From: Thermoplasmata archaeon
GTDB lineage: Archaea; Thermoplasmatota; Thermoplasmata; Lutacidiplasmatales; UBA184
Assembly: GCA_021791335.1 (NCBI GenBank)
Contig: JAJYWS010000027.1
Span: 1-52,278 of the forward strand
DNA: 52,278 nucleotides
Direction of reading: 5' to 3'
Positions within the stretch are counted from its first letter, which is position 1. Each line of letters starts with the position of its first letter. The translations under genes were made by a program, and so were the position numbers. The notes below the pieces were generated by a model, which searched no databases, had not been told where the DNA came from, and was given only the letters and a program-made list of their open reading frames with translations. Positions 44,050 to 52,278 of this stretch are shown here, in pieces.

Positions 44050-45790
44050 GGTTCATCACCTCCATTGCCTTCGCCACAATCTCGAAGGGGTAGATGGGCT
44101 CTCCGTCGTACTTGAGGAGCCTCGTCGAAAGGTCGAGGCCGGTCTCCGCCCGCACGAGCCGCCCGAACTGGGCGGTGTAGTTGAGCTCCACCAGGAGGGT
44201 CCTCCGGGCCGGGGCGAGGAGTCGGAGGAGCGCCGGGCCGTCGAGGGGGAAGACGGTCGGCACGCGGACCAGATTGGTGGTCCGGCCCTGCGCGGCAAGG
44301 ACGGCCATCGCATCGCGGACCGCGCCGATCGTCGAGCCCCACGCCACAAAGGTGAGGTCGGCCGTCGCGGGGCCTTCGCGGACCGGGGGCTCGCTCGCCG
44401 CCAGGAGCCCCTTGAGCTTGCCCATCCGCTTCTCCATCATCCGGGCCCGTTCCGAGACCCAGGTGGGCACCCCCGAGCGGACATCGGAGATGAGATGCCC
44501 CTTCTCGTCGTGCTCGTCGGAGCCCGCCACGTACTGGAGCCCCGGCTGGCCCGGGAGCGACCGTGGAGAGACGCCGTTCGGCGTGTAGGCGTAGCGGTGG
44601 TAGTCGTGGCCGTTCGGCGTCACGGCAAAGAGCGAAGGGACCGGCACGTCGAGCGGGATCTCCTCCCGGTCGACGGTCATGAAGTTCTCGGAGAGGTGGA
44701 GATCGCTCGCGACGAGCACCGGGGTCTGGAACTCCTCGGCGAGCTCGAAGGCGCGGATCGTCTGACGGTACGCCTCGGCCGGGTTCGACGGGGCGAGGAT
44801 CGCCCGGGGAAAGTCCCCCTGGCCGGCCCCGAGCATCAGGTTCAGATCCCCCTGCTCGGTCTTGGTCGGCAGCCCCGTGGACGGGCCGGCCCGCTGCGAC
44901 TCGACGACCACGAGGGGGGTCTCGGTCATGCCGGCCATCCCGAGCGCCTCGACCATCAGGGAGAATCCGCCCCCGCTGGTCGCGGTCATGGCCCGGACGC
45001 CCCCGAAGGAGGCCCCGATCGCCATGTTGATGGCGGCCAGCTCGTCCTCCGCCTGCTTCACGACGATCCCGAGGTCGCTCGAGTGGGCGGCGAGCCAGTG
45101 CATGATCGAGGAGGCCGGAGTCATCGGGTACTGGGAGAGGAACTTGAGCCCGGCCGCGGCGGCCCCCAGGGCGATCGCCTGGTTGCCGGTCATGAGCAGC
45201 TTGGGCGCCCCGGCCTTGCTGAGGGTGTGGTCGAGGACATGGCCGTGATTGAGCGCATGCTGGTAACCGGCCGCACTGGCCTCGACGTTCCACTGGACCA
45301 CGTCACCGGCCTTCCGGCCGAACGAGTCCCGGACCACTTCGTGGAGCACCTCGAGCGGGATCCCCGCGAGGGCGGCCGAGGCGCCGAGGCCGGCGGCGTT
45401 CTGGAGGATCGGCTGGGTCGAGTACTTCCGGGCGATCGCCAGGGTCGGCACCTCCAGCGCATGGACCTTGGGCGGAAGCTTGTCCGCGGCGACCGGGAAC
45501 TTCTCGGGGTCGTAGACCAGAGTGCCCCCGGGCCGCAGGGCGGCGCTGTGGATCTCGACCGTCTCGGGGGTCATCGCGTAGAGGATGTCGCATCCGTCGC
45601 CTTGGGAGTGGGGCCGCTGGTCGGTGGCGCGGGCCTGGAACCAGACGTGGCCCCCCCGGATGACCGACTGGTAGGCGTTCAGCCCGAAGGCGTGCCGGCC
45701 CATCCGCGAAAAGCAGCGGACCATCATCTCGCCGACGGAGGCAATCCCATCGCCGGCCGAACCCCCCGTACGGATCGAAATCTCCGTCAT
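44039..45790 (-). CDS. korA: 2-oxoacid:ferredoxin oxidoreductase alpha subunit with fused N-terminal gamma domain
   Basis: Gamma domain 'GSAGDGIASVGEMMVRCFSRMGRHAFGLNAYQSVIRGGHVWFQAR'; alpha 'GNQAIALGAAAAGLKFLSQYPMTPASSIMHWLA', 'TATSGGGFSLMVEALGMAGMTETPLVVVESQRAGPSTGLPTKTEQGDL'. Confidence 0.96.
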   Translation of the reverse strand: MTEISIRTGGSAGDGIASVGEMMVRCFSRMGRHAFGLNAYQSVIRGGHVWFQARATDQRPHSQGDGCDILYAMTPETVEIHSAALRPGGTLVYDPEKFPVAADKLPPKVHALEVPTLAIARKYSTQPILQNAAGLGASAALAGIPLEVLHEVVRDSFGRKAGDVVQWNVEASAAGYQHALNHGHVLDHTLSKAGAPKLLMTGNQAIALGAAAAGLKFLSQYPMTPASSIMHWLAAHSSDLGIVVKQAEDELAAINMAIGASFGGVRAMTATSGGGFSLMVEALGMAGMTETPLVVVESQRAGPSTGLPTKTEQGDLNLMLGAGQGDFPRAILAPSNPAEAYRQTIRAFELAEEFQTPVLVASDLHLSENFMTVDREEIPLDVPVPSLFAVTPNGHDYHRYAYTPNGVSPRSLPGQPGLQYVAGSDEHDEKGHLISDVRSGVPTWVSERARMMEKRMGKLKGLLAASEPPVREGPATADLTFVAWGSTIGAVRDAMAVLAAQGRTTNLVRVPTVFPLDGPALLRLLAPARRTLLVELNYTAQFGRLVRAETGLDLSTRLLKYDGEPIYPFEIVAKAMEVMNHGG

Positions 45791-45882
45791 GGTCGCGCTC
45801 GAGAGGGAGCGGCTATTAATCCCTTCTCCGTCACCAATGGCGAGCGGGAGCTCCCGATGGGCCCCCGACTCGGGGAGAAGGC

Positions 45883-46140
45883 GTGGCCCGAACGATCCGG
45901 GTGCGGGGGTTTGCCACGGCGCGCACCGCGCTCGGCGGCGGGCCCCGGGAGCTCCCGGCCCCGCCGGAGGGTCTCCGTCTCGGCCGCCTCCTCGAGGCCC
46001 TGGTCGACGAGTGCCCGGGGCTCGGACCCCTCCTGCCGTCCTGCCGGATCTTCCTGAACGAGCAGCTCACCCGATCGAAGGAGACCCGGGTCCGCCCGGG
46101 GGATGAGATCACCCTGCACCCGCCCTACAGCGGAGGCTGA
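45883..46140 (+). CDS. moaD: MoaD/ThiS-family ubiquitin-like sulfur carrier
   Basis: 85 aa, 'FLNEQ', C-terminal 'HPPYSGG' ending in GG; directly followed by moaE. Confidence 0.9.
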   Translation: MARTIRVRGFATARTALGGGPRELPAPPEGLRLGRLLEALVDECPGLGPLLPSCRIFLNEQLTRSKETRVRPGDEITLHPPYSGG

Positions 46141-46141
46141 G

Positions 46142-46582
46142 ATGCTCCATCGGCTCACCGGCCGACCGCTCGCCGTGGCGACGGCGTACCGGGCGCTGGA
46201 GTGGGAGGGCGCCGGGGCCGTCGTCCTCTTCGCGGGCCGAGTACGGCCGGACGCCACCCGCCGTGGTCGGGTCGAGGCCCTCGAGTACGAGGCCGACCGG
46301 CGCCCCGGGCTGCGCTCGTTTCAGGCGATCGCCCGGACCGCGTCGGAGCGGTATCCCGGGGTCCGGCTGCTGCTCTGGCACCGCACCGGCGTGGTGCCGG
46401 TCGGGCAGATCGCCGTCATCGTGGGGGCGGCCGCGCCCCACCGGTCGGCCGCGTTCGCCGCGGCCCGCTTCGCGATCGAGCGGCTGAAGCGTCGGAGCCC
46501 GATCTGGAAGTCGGACCGAGTACGACCCGGGCGTCGACCGCGACCGCGCCGCCGCCGGCCGGCCGGACCCTCAACGGGTTGA
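46142..46582 (+). CDS. moaE: Molybdopterin synthase catalytic subunit MoaE with basic C-terminal extension
   Basis: 'GAVVLFAGRVR', 'LEYEADR', 'LLLWHRTGVVPVGQIAVIVGAAAPHRSAAFAAARFAIERLKRRSPIWK' followed by an Arg/Pro-rich tail. Confidence 0.9.
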   Translation: MLHRLTGRPLAVATAYRALEWEGAGAVVLFAGRVRPDATRRGRVEALEYEADRRPGLRSFQAIARTASERYPGVRLLLWHRTGVVPVGQIAVIVGAAAPHRSAAFAAARFAIERLKRRSPIWKSDRVRPGRRPRPRRRRPAGPSTG

Positions 46583-48641
46583 TGTCCATCTCGACCACCT
46601 CGGGCTGCTCGACGGCGAGTTGGCTGATCCGCTGGATCGTCTCGTAGAGGGCGGGCAGGTCGCTCGGCGGTTCGCCCCGCACCCCGGCAAGGAGCGGAAA
46701 CGCCCGGACCGAACGGACCATCGTCTCCGCCGAGCGGCTGCGCAGCGGGGCGAGCCGGAAGGTGACGTCCCGGAGCACCTCCACGTAGATCCCCCCGAGC
46801 CCGAAGACGATGATCGGCCCGAACTTGGGGTCCCGTTGGATCCCGACCAGGACCTCCTTGGCCTCGCCGACCTCAGCCTCCACCTCAAAGCCCTCGATCC
46901 GGGCGTGGGGCATCCGGGCCCGGACCGTCGCCAGCATCCGATCGGCGGCGGCCCGGACCTGGGCCGGATCGGTCAGGTGCAGCGCGACGCCCCCCACATC
47001 GGTCTTGTGGGAGATCTCGGGGGAGGCGATCTTCAGCACGACCGGCCAGCCGATCCGTTGCGCGGCCAACGGAGCCGCCGCGGCCGACGTGACCCGCTCC
47101 ACCGCCGGGAACCGGATCCCGTAGGCGCCGAGCAGATCGCGGGCCAGGTACTCGGGCAGCACCGTCAGGCCCCGGCGCCGGGCCTGCCGGATGACCCCCC
47201 GGGCCCGGGCCCGGTCGACGGGGAACGAGCGCACCTCCGTTCGGGGCCGGGCGAGCCACGCCCGGTACCGCGCGAGGGTCCCGAGCCCCTGGACCGCCTC
47301 CTCCGGGAAGGTGTAGGTCGGAACGCCCTGCTCTTCGAGCGCCCCGACCTCCCGGGACAGATCGGTGAGGCCGAAGAGGCAGGCGACGACCGGTTTCGTC
47401 GATCGGCCGCGGCCCTCCAGGATCGCCCGGGAGGCGGCATCGCCGGTCAGGGTGCCGGTGGGGGTCGCGATCACGCAGACCGCATCGACCGAGGGATCGC
47501 GGAGCAGCTCCGCGAGGGCGGTCCGGTACTGCTCGGCATGGGCGTCGGCGGTCATGTCGAGCGGGTTCGCGACGCTCGCCGAGGGCGACAGGCGGGACCG
47601 GAGCCGCCGGGCCACCTCGGCGGGCAGCGCCGGAAGGGTCAGCCGGTGGCGGACGGCGGCGTCGGCCGCGACGATCCCCGGACCCCCCGAGTTGGTCAGG
47701 ATCGCGAGCCGCGGGCCGGTCGGGCGCAGGCCGCTGCTGAAGAGCCGGGCGGCCCGGAAGAGCTCCCCGATCGAGTCGGCGCGCATCACGCCGGACTGCT
47801 CGAAGAGCGCATCGTAGAGGGCGTCCTGACCCGAGTTCGCCAGGGAGCCGGTGTGGCTCTGGGCGGCCCGCTCCCCGGCGGGGGTCCGGCCGCTCTTGAT
47901 GACCAGCACGGGCTTCTTGTCGGTGATCTCCCGGGCCGTCTCGAGGAACCCCCGCCCGTCGGCCAGGCTCTCCACGTAGAGGAGCACGACGCGGGTCGCC
48001 GGGTCGTCGCGCAGGGCGTAGAGGAGGTCGTTCTCATTGACGCCGGCCCGGTTGCCGACCGAAACGAACCGGGAGAAGCCGATCCGTTCGGCGATCCCGT
48101 ACTGGAGGATCCCGGCGCACAGCGCCCCGCTCTGCGAGACGAAGGCGATGCTCCCCCGCGGCGGCAGGCTCTCGCTGAAGGTGGCGTTGAGGCTCACCTC
48201 GGGATCGGTGGTGAGGACCCCGAAGCAGTTCGGTCCGACGAGCGACATCCGGTAGCGCCGGGCGATCCGGATCAGCTCCTCTTCCCGGGCGACGCCGTCA
48301 CCGCCGACCTCCCGGAACCCCGACGAGATGACGACCGCCCCCCGACTCCCGGCCCGGCCCAGCTCCTCGAGCACCGAGGCGACCCCCGGCGCCGGCACGA
48401 TCACCACGCCGAGGTCCGGGACCTCGGGAAGATCGGCGATCGAGGCGGAGCACCGGACCCCGGAGACGCTCTTCCAGGACGGGTTCACCGGGTAGACGAC
48501 CCCCCGGTACCCCGACTGGATGACATTGCGCATCAACGACTCGCCGACCGTGCCCGTCCGGTTCGACGCGCCGATGACCGCGACCGACTTCGGGCGGAAC
48601 AGTTCGTCCAGCTCCCGGGAGGTACCGACGGTCATGGCCAT
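46416..48641 (-). CDS. Acetate/acyl--CoA ligase (ADP-forming), fused alpha-beta
   Basis: 'LFRPKSVAVIGASNRTGTVGESLMRNVIQSGYRGVVYPVNP', 'ILTNSGGPGIVAADA', ATP-grasp 'GWPVVLKIASPEISHKTDVGGVALHL', 'VVEMDINPLRVRPAGGGAVAVDARVVL'. Confidence 0.94.
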   Translation of the reverse strand: MAMTVGTSRELDELFRPKSVAVIGASNRTGTVGESLMRNVIQSGYRGVVYPVNPSWKSVSGVRCSASIADLPEVPDLGVVIVPAPGVASVLEELGRAGSRGAVVISSGFREVGGDGVAREEELIRIARRYRMSLVGPNCFGVLTTDPEVSLNATFSESLPPRGSIAFVSQSGALCAGILQYGIAERIGFSRFVSVGNRAGVNENDLLYALRDDPATRVVLLYVESLADGRGFLETAREITDKKPVLVIKSGRTPAGERAAQSHTGSLANSGQDALYDALFEQSGVMRADSIGELFRAARLFSSGLRPTGPRLAILTNSGGPGIVAADAAVRHRLTLPALPAEVARRLRSRLSPSASVANPLDMTADAHAEQYRTALAELLRDPSVDAVCVIATPTGTLTGDAASRAILEGRGRSTKPVVACLFGLTDLSREVGALEEQGVPTYTFPEEAVQGLGTLARYRAWLARPRTEVRSFPVDRARARGVIRQARRRGLTVLPEYLARDLLGAYGIRFPAVERVTSAAAAPLAAQRIGWPVVLKIASPEISHKTDVGGVALHLTDPAQVRAAADRMLATVRARMPHARIEGFEVEAEVGEAKEVLVGIQRDPKFGPIIVFGLGGIYVEVLRDVTFRLAPLRSRSAETMVRSVRAFPLLAGVRGEPPSDLPALYETIQRISQLAVEQPEVVEMDINPLRVRPAGGGAVAVDARVVLGPTSRSGSDASAARSRSGPRRTRPTGGARPPPR

Positions 48642-48709
48642 CGACCGTCAGGGAGCTTCGGAGTATTAGCGATGCGGCCGTGACCGGCCGGGACGTCCGT
48701 TCGGCCCCT

Positions 48710-48718
48710 CTTAAATAC
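48710..48718 (+). promoter_or_regulatory. TATA-like 'cttaaatac' about 25 nt upstream of the mrp ATG
   Basis: AT-rich element; spacing consistent with a leaderless transcript. Confidence 0.55.
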
Positions 48719-48738
48719 CATGGTCCGATCCAACGGGC

Positions 48739-49614
48739 ATGACCGCCTCCGAGCCCCCGGCCCCGACGGCGCCCGCCTCCAGCGGCCCCTCCCAACCCCC
48801 CGGACCCCGGCGGGTGGCCGGCAGCGTGCTCCAGCGGATGGACAAGGGGACGATCCGCCGGGTGGTCGCCGTCGGGAGCGGGAAAGGGGGCGTGGGAAAG
48901 TCGGCCGCGACCGCCCTGTTGGCCGCCGAACTCCGCCGTCGGGGCCTCGCGGTCGGTGTCCTGGACGCCGATGTCACCGGTCCCTCCCAGCCGAAGCTCT
49001 TCGGTCTGTCCGGTCCCTTGGTCGATCGCGGCGAAGGGATCGAGCCCGCCCGGAGCGCGGGCGGCGTCCCGGTCGTCTCCTCGCAGTTCCTCGTCGAGGA
49101 TGAGCAGACCCCGGTCATCTGGCGCGGACCGTTGGTGACCCGGCTCATCCTCCAGTTCTTCGGGGGCGTCAACTGGGGTCCCCTCGACTACCTGCTGATC
49201 GACATGCCCCCCGGGACGAGCGATGTGCCGCTCACCGTCTTCCAGTCGGTCCCGCTCGACGGGATGGTCTTTGTCTTCACCCCGCCCGAACTCTCCGCGA
49301 TGATCGTCCGCAAGGCGATGAACATGGCCCGGGATCTCCACGTGCCGCTCCTCGGGATCGTCGAGAACATGGCCTGGGTCGCCTGCCCGCACTGCGCGAC
49401 CCAGATCCGCCTGTTCGGGGAGACCCATGCGACCGCCGTCGCCCGGGAGTACGATGTGCCCGTCATCGCGGAGCTCCCGGTCGATCCCGCCCTCGCCCGG
49501 GCCGCGGACGAAGGGAGGATCGAGTCGTACACCTCCGACGCCGTCGCCCGCTACGCCGACGCCTTCCTCGCGTCGATCGAAGCCCAGGAGCAGCGCCGGC
49601 TCACGGTGCTCTGA
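48739..49614 (+). CDS. Mrp/NBP35-family Fe-S cluster carrier P-loop ATPase
   Basis: 'VVAVGSGKGGVGKSAATALLAAELRRRGLAVGVLDADVTGPSQPKLFGL', 'LIDMPPGTSDVPLT', 'VENMAWVACPHCATQIRLFG'. Confidence 0.95.
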   Translation: MTASEPPAPTAPASSGPSQPPGPRRVAGSVLQRMDKGTIRRVVAVGSGKGGVGKSAATALLAAELRRRGLAVGVLDADVTGPSQPKLFGLSGPLVDRGEGIEPARSAGGVPVVSSQFLVEDEQTPVIWRGPLVTRLILQFFGGVNWGPLDYLLIDMPPGTSDVPLTVFQSVPLDGMVFVFTPPELSAMIVRKAMNMARDLHVPLLGIVENMAWVACPHCATQIRLFGETHATAVAREYDVPVIAELPVDPALARAADEGRIESYTSDAVARYADAFLASIEAQEQRRLTVL

Positions 49615-50302
49615 CCCGTTCGAGTTCCGCGAAGGGAATCGCGACCACCGCGATCCCCCGGGCCCGCAGCGCCGCCTCGAGGCCGGGCCGATGGGCATCT
49701 CCCACGACGACCAGGGGACGCCGATGACCCCGGGCCACGAGCTCCACGATCCGCTCCGCCATCCGTCGGTTCCGGTCGTCGATCAGCACCCGGGCGAGCT
49801 GGGGGCTCGCTTCCCGAAGGTCGGCGAGGTACTCCCCCGGCGCCTGCGCATACCGGTCGACCTCCCGGCGCACCAGTCGGGACGGCAGCACGAGGCCGAC
49901 CAGCCCCCCCACCAGCAGTTGGACCCTCTCCTTCGGGGAGAGGCCGTGCATCAGGTGGCCCATCGTTTCCCGTACCGTGTCGTCGATCAGGTAGAGCGGA
50001 AGCCGGTCGGCCAGGGCGCGGAGGACCGCCGACTTCATCTCCGCCCCGGCAAAGCCGCCCCCCATCTCGGCTCCCAGCCGCCGCTGGGCCGCCCCCCAAA
50101 GCCGCAGCAGGATCGGGGCGTGCGACCCCCGGGTCGGGCCGGCGGTGCCCGAGAGGAGGGCGTCGGCGCGCGCCCGGTCGAGTTCCACCGCCACCGCATC
50201 GGGGCCATACTGACGAAAGAGCTGGTCGATCGGGCCGGCGAGATCGATCACATGGGCGGTCCCGACGAGCACCACGGTCGGGCCGGGCGGCGGCGTCGCC
50301 AT
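49601..50302 (-). CDS. TraB-domain family protein
   Basis: 'TVVLVGTAHVIDLAGPIDQLFRQYGPDAVAVELDRARADALL', 'LIDDRNRRMAERIVELVARGHRRPLVVVGDAHRPGL'. Confidence 0.88.
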   Translation of the reverse strand: MATPPPGPTVVLVGTAHVIDLAGPIDQLFRQYGPDAVAVELDRARADALLSGTAGPTRGSHAPILLRLWGAAQRRLGAEMGGGFAGAEMKSAVLRALADRLPLYLIDDTVRETMGHLMHGLSPKERVQLLVGGLVGLVLPSRLVRREVDRYAQAPGEYLADLREASPQLARVLIDDRNRRMAERIVELVARGHRRPLVVVGDAHRPGLEAALRARGIAVVAIPFAELERVRAP

Positions 50303-50370
50303 GCCGGATCATCGCCCGCAGGCTCATGGCCTTGCCCGGCGGCCGGGCGGACGCCCGGCCCGAGCAACCC

Positions 50371-50378
50371 CATATATC
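50371..50378 (+). promoter_or_regulatory. TATA box 'catatatc' about 26 nt upstream of ATG at 50401
   Basis: AT-rich element in GC-rich intergenic sequence. Confidence 0.6.
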
Positions 50379-50400
50379 CGTCCCCGCTTCCTCTTCGTCG

Positions 50401-50700
50401 ATGGCGTGGACCCTGTTCGAGGTGCCCCAGAGCCGACGCACCGAACTCGATGAACTCCTGAAGGACGACCAGATCTCCCGGCAGAGCCACAAGCTGAGGG
50501 ACGCGGCGACGTTCGGACGGCCCTCCGGATCGCTCCTGGTCCTGATCGAAGGCGCCCCGGAAGCGGTGACCCTGGCCGAGCAGCGGCTCCAGACGGTCGG
50601 CACCGTGCTGCCGAAGCCCGACGCCGAGCGGGTCTACCGGGCCCTCCGGGACGAGGACGAATCCGCCTCGGCCGGCATGGGCCTCTTCTTCACCGAGTAG
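50401..50700 (+). CDS. Small conserved-looking hypothetical protein (99 aa)
   Basis: Complete ORF with a dedicated TATA element; acidic/hydrophobic mixed sequence 'MAWTLFEVPQSRRTELDELLKDDQISRQSHKLRDAATFGRPSGSLLVLIEG'. Confidence 0.7.
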   Translation: MAWTLFEVPQSRRTELDELLKDDQISRQSHKLRDAATFGRPSGSLLVLIEGAPEAVTLAEQRLQTVGTVLPKPDAERVYRALRDEDESASAGMGLFFTE

Positions 50701-50712
50701 GGCGCGGCCCGT

Positions 50713-51510
50713 TCAACTGTCGGTCGGGCCCTGGCCGGGCTCGGGATCGTCGCCGCCGGCGAGGATCCGCTGGACCGTCCGGTAGAACTGGTCGAGCCCC
50801 GACGGCTCCCGCGCCGAGACCGGCGTGAGGTCGAGGAGCGGCCCCATCGATTCGAGGGCACGGAAGAGTTCGGTCGAGAGCTGGACATCGGGGGTGGGCG
50901 CGTCGTCCCGGATGCGGTCGTAGAGCCGCCCGGGATCCTCGGCCCATCCGAGGAGCTCCCCCCGCTGCTCGGCGGTCAGGACATCCGACTTCGAGAGCAC
51001 GAGCGCCATCGGCAGCCGGAAGCGGAACTCGACGGTCGCGCTCAGCATGACCAGCGAGACGAAGCCGGCCGGGCTGCGGGCGAGCGCCGGGTCGACCAGG
51101 AAGGCGATCATCGCCCGATCGGTCCCGAGCGCCTCGACGATCGCCTTGGAGGCCTCCCGGAACGCGAACAGCTCGATCTGGCCCGGCGTGTCGAGCAGGA
51201 CGAAGTCCGAGCGGTACTCCTGGAGCGCCTGCTTGACCTCGAAGATCTTGAGGGCGATCATGTCGGCCGCGGCGACCTGGGCGCCGTTGGGGCCCAGGCC
51301 GTACTCGCTCATGATCTCCGGGAGCCGCACCCAGTCCCGGATGTCCACGTCCGGCTCGTAGTCGGCCGCTTCGTTGCCGGGGTCCAGGTTCACCACCGTC
51401 GCGTCGTACCCGGCCGAGGTCAGCCAGTCGCGGTACGCCTGGACGAAGGTCGTCTTGCCGGCGCCGGCGGTACCGGTGATGTAGATGTACCCCGGCTCTT
51501 CGCTCGCCAT
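50713..51510 (-). CDS. GPN-loop GTPase (XAB1/Gpn family)
   Basis: 'YITGTAGAGKTTFVQAYRDWL', 'VVNLDPGNE', 'EYGLGPNGAQVAA' (GPN loop), 'FVLLDTPGQIELFAFR'. Confidence 0.96.
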   Translation of the reverse strand: MASEEPGYIYITGTAGAGKTTFVQAYRDWLTSAGYDATVVNLDPGNEAADYEPDVDIRDWVRLPEIMSEYGLGPNGAQVAAADMIALKIFEVKQALQEYRSDFVLLDTPGQIELFAFREASKAIVEALGTDRAMIAFLVDPALARSPAGFVSLVMLSATVEFRFRLPMALVLSKSDVLTAEQRGELLGWAEDPGRLYDRIRDDAPTPDVQLSTELFRALESMGPLLDLTPVSAREPSGLDQFYRTVQRILAGGDDPEPGQGPTDS

Positions 51511-51810
51511 CTACGACTTCCCCGGGGCGCCCCGGCCGCGCCGGATCTCCTCGGCAAGCGCCCGGAGGAGCTGGGTCTTGGGCATCGAGGCGGGCTTCTG
51601 GATCTTGATCCGGCCGGGGGCATCGAAGCCCGCCCGGGGGTACTGCTTGGCCGGTTCGTCGGTGGCGGTCCAGCCGAGCCGGCGGGCCGCGGCCCCGATC
51701 TCCTCGCGGTTCGCGTTCTCCAGCGCGAGCCGCGCGGGGACCCGACGCCCGCCCTGCCGACTGGCACTGCGGTCAAGGTACGTCGGGTAGACGTACAGGT
51801 GATCGGGCAT
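51511..51810 (-). CDS. srp19: Signal recognition particle subunit SRP19
   Basis: 'HLYVYPTYLDRSASRQGGRRVPARLALENANREEIGAAARRLGW...KQYPRAGFDAPGRIKIQ'. Confidence 0.93.
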   Translation of the reverse strand: MPDHLYVYPTYLDRSASRQGGRRVPARLALENANREEIGAAARRLGWTATDEPAKQYPRAGFDAPGRIKIQKPASMPKTQLLRALAEEIRRGRGAPGKS

Positions 51811-51823
51811 ACCGAGGGCCGCG

Positions 51824-52216
51824 CTAAGCGGAGGGGCGCTCGACCCGGATCCCGTTCAGGATCCCGTGCTGGCCCGGGCGGCTGCGGACCTCGACCAGTC
51901 CGACATCGGTTTCGACCAAGGCCCCCTTGGTGATGATGTTCCGCTGGACGTAGTTCGGGTTGGCGGGATTCTCCCGAACCGTCAGGAGCTTGGCGGGGCG
52001 CATGGCCTTGGTGGCCGGGTCGTAGACGTTGATCGCGGTGGTGAGCATGATCCGAAGCTTCTGGTTGCCGCCCCGGGAACGCACCTTCTTGACTTCCGTG
52101 GCTCCGACGGTCGCGAACTGGATTTCCGGGGCAATCTCGGACCGCCGCTTCTTGCGGATAGGCCGCAGCCGGCCGCCGGTGCGCTTGCGTCGGGAACGTC
52201 CTTGCCAGATACCCAT
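51824..52216 (-). CDS. rps8e: 30S ribosomal protein S8e
   Basis: 'MGIWQGRSRRKRTGGRLRPIRKKRRSEIAPEIQFATVG', 'VRENPANPNYVQRNIITKGALVET'. Confidence 0.97.
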   Translation of the reverse strand: MGIWQGRSRRKRTGGRLRPIRKKRRSEIAPEIQFATVGATEVKKVRSRGGNQKLRIMLTTAINVYDPATKAMRPAKLLTVRENPANPNYVQRNIITKGALVETDVGLVEVRSRPGQHGILNGIRVERPSA

Positions 52217-52248
52217 GATCGTAGGAGGGGCCCTCCGAGATGGGGGGT

Positions 52249-52258
52249 CTATATGAGG
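52249..52258 (-). promoter_or_regulatory. TATA-like 'ctatatgagg' (minus strand CCTCATATAG) upstream of rps8e
   Basis: About 37 nt upstream of the rps8e ATG. Confidence 0.5.
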
Positions 52259-52278
52259 TTTCGCGCGCCCGCAGCCCC

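Noticed and set aside
52224-52236. Inverted repeat GGAGGGGCCCTCC upstream of rps8e
   Set aside because: Only 1-nt spacer so cannot form a hairpin; likely just a GC-rich SD-like region.
1-52278. CRISPR arrays, transposons, integrases, toxin-antitoxin or other defence systems
   Set aside because: No regularly spaced repeats, no IS-like inverted repeats with transposase, and no recognised defence proteins were seen on either strand.

Overview
This is a high-GC archaeal chromosomal segment. Archaeal origin is shown by ribosomal proteins S8e and L37Ae, SRP19, the exosome subunits, a proteasome alpha subunit, Rpo12, RadB, EF-2 and family-B DNA polymerase. A euryarchaeal, possibly Thermoplasmata-like, source is plausible but not proven. 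The window is almost fully packed with about 52 genes, mostly core housekeeping: a BtuFCD-type ABC importer, uvrB-larE, lhr, trm1, purQ/moeA, glyS, the psmA-sbds-rrp4-rrp41-rrp42-rpl37ae-rpo12-radB block, the rps12-rps7-fusA str operon, udg-polB, purM, pyrC, korAB, moaD-moaE, an ADP-forming acyl-CoA synthetase, mrp, and rps8e-srp19-GPN GTPase. I saw no CRISPR array, transposase, integrase, tRNA/rRNA gene or recognisable defence system. I found no convincing 'new system'. The signals most worth checking are: (1) most convergent gene pairs overlap at their 3' ends, sometimes by 100-200 bp, through low-complexity C-terminal tails; (2) a probable CTG start codon for trm1 in a CTGA stop/start overlap; (3) a perfect 20-nt palindrome centred on the proteasome promoter TATA box; (4) a tight udg-polB operon with a TATA element inside the annotated udg 5' end; and (5) several small uncharacterised proteins coupled to known genes. 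Many very long antisense ORFs in the supplied track look like high-GC artefacts.
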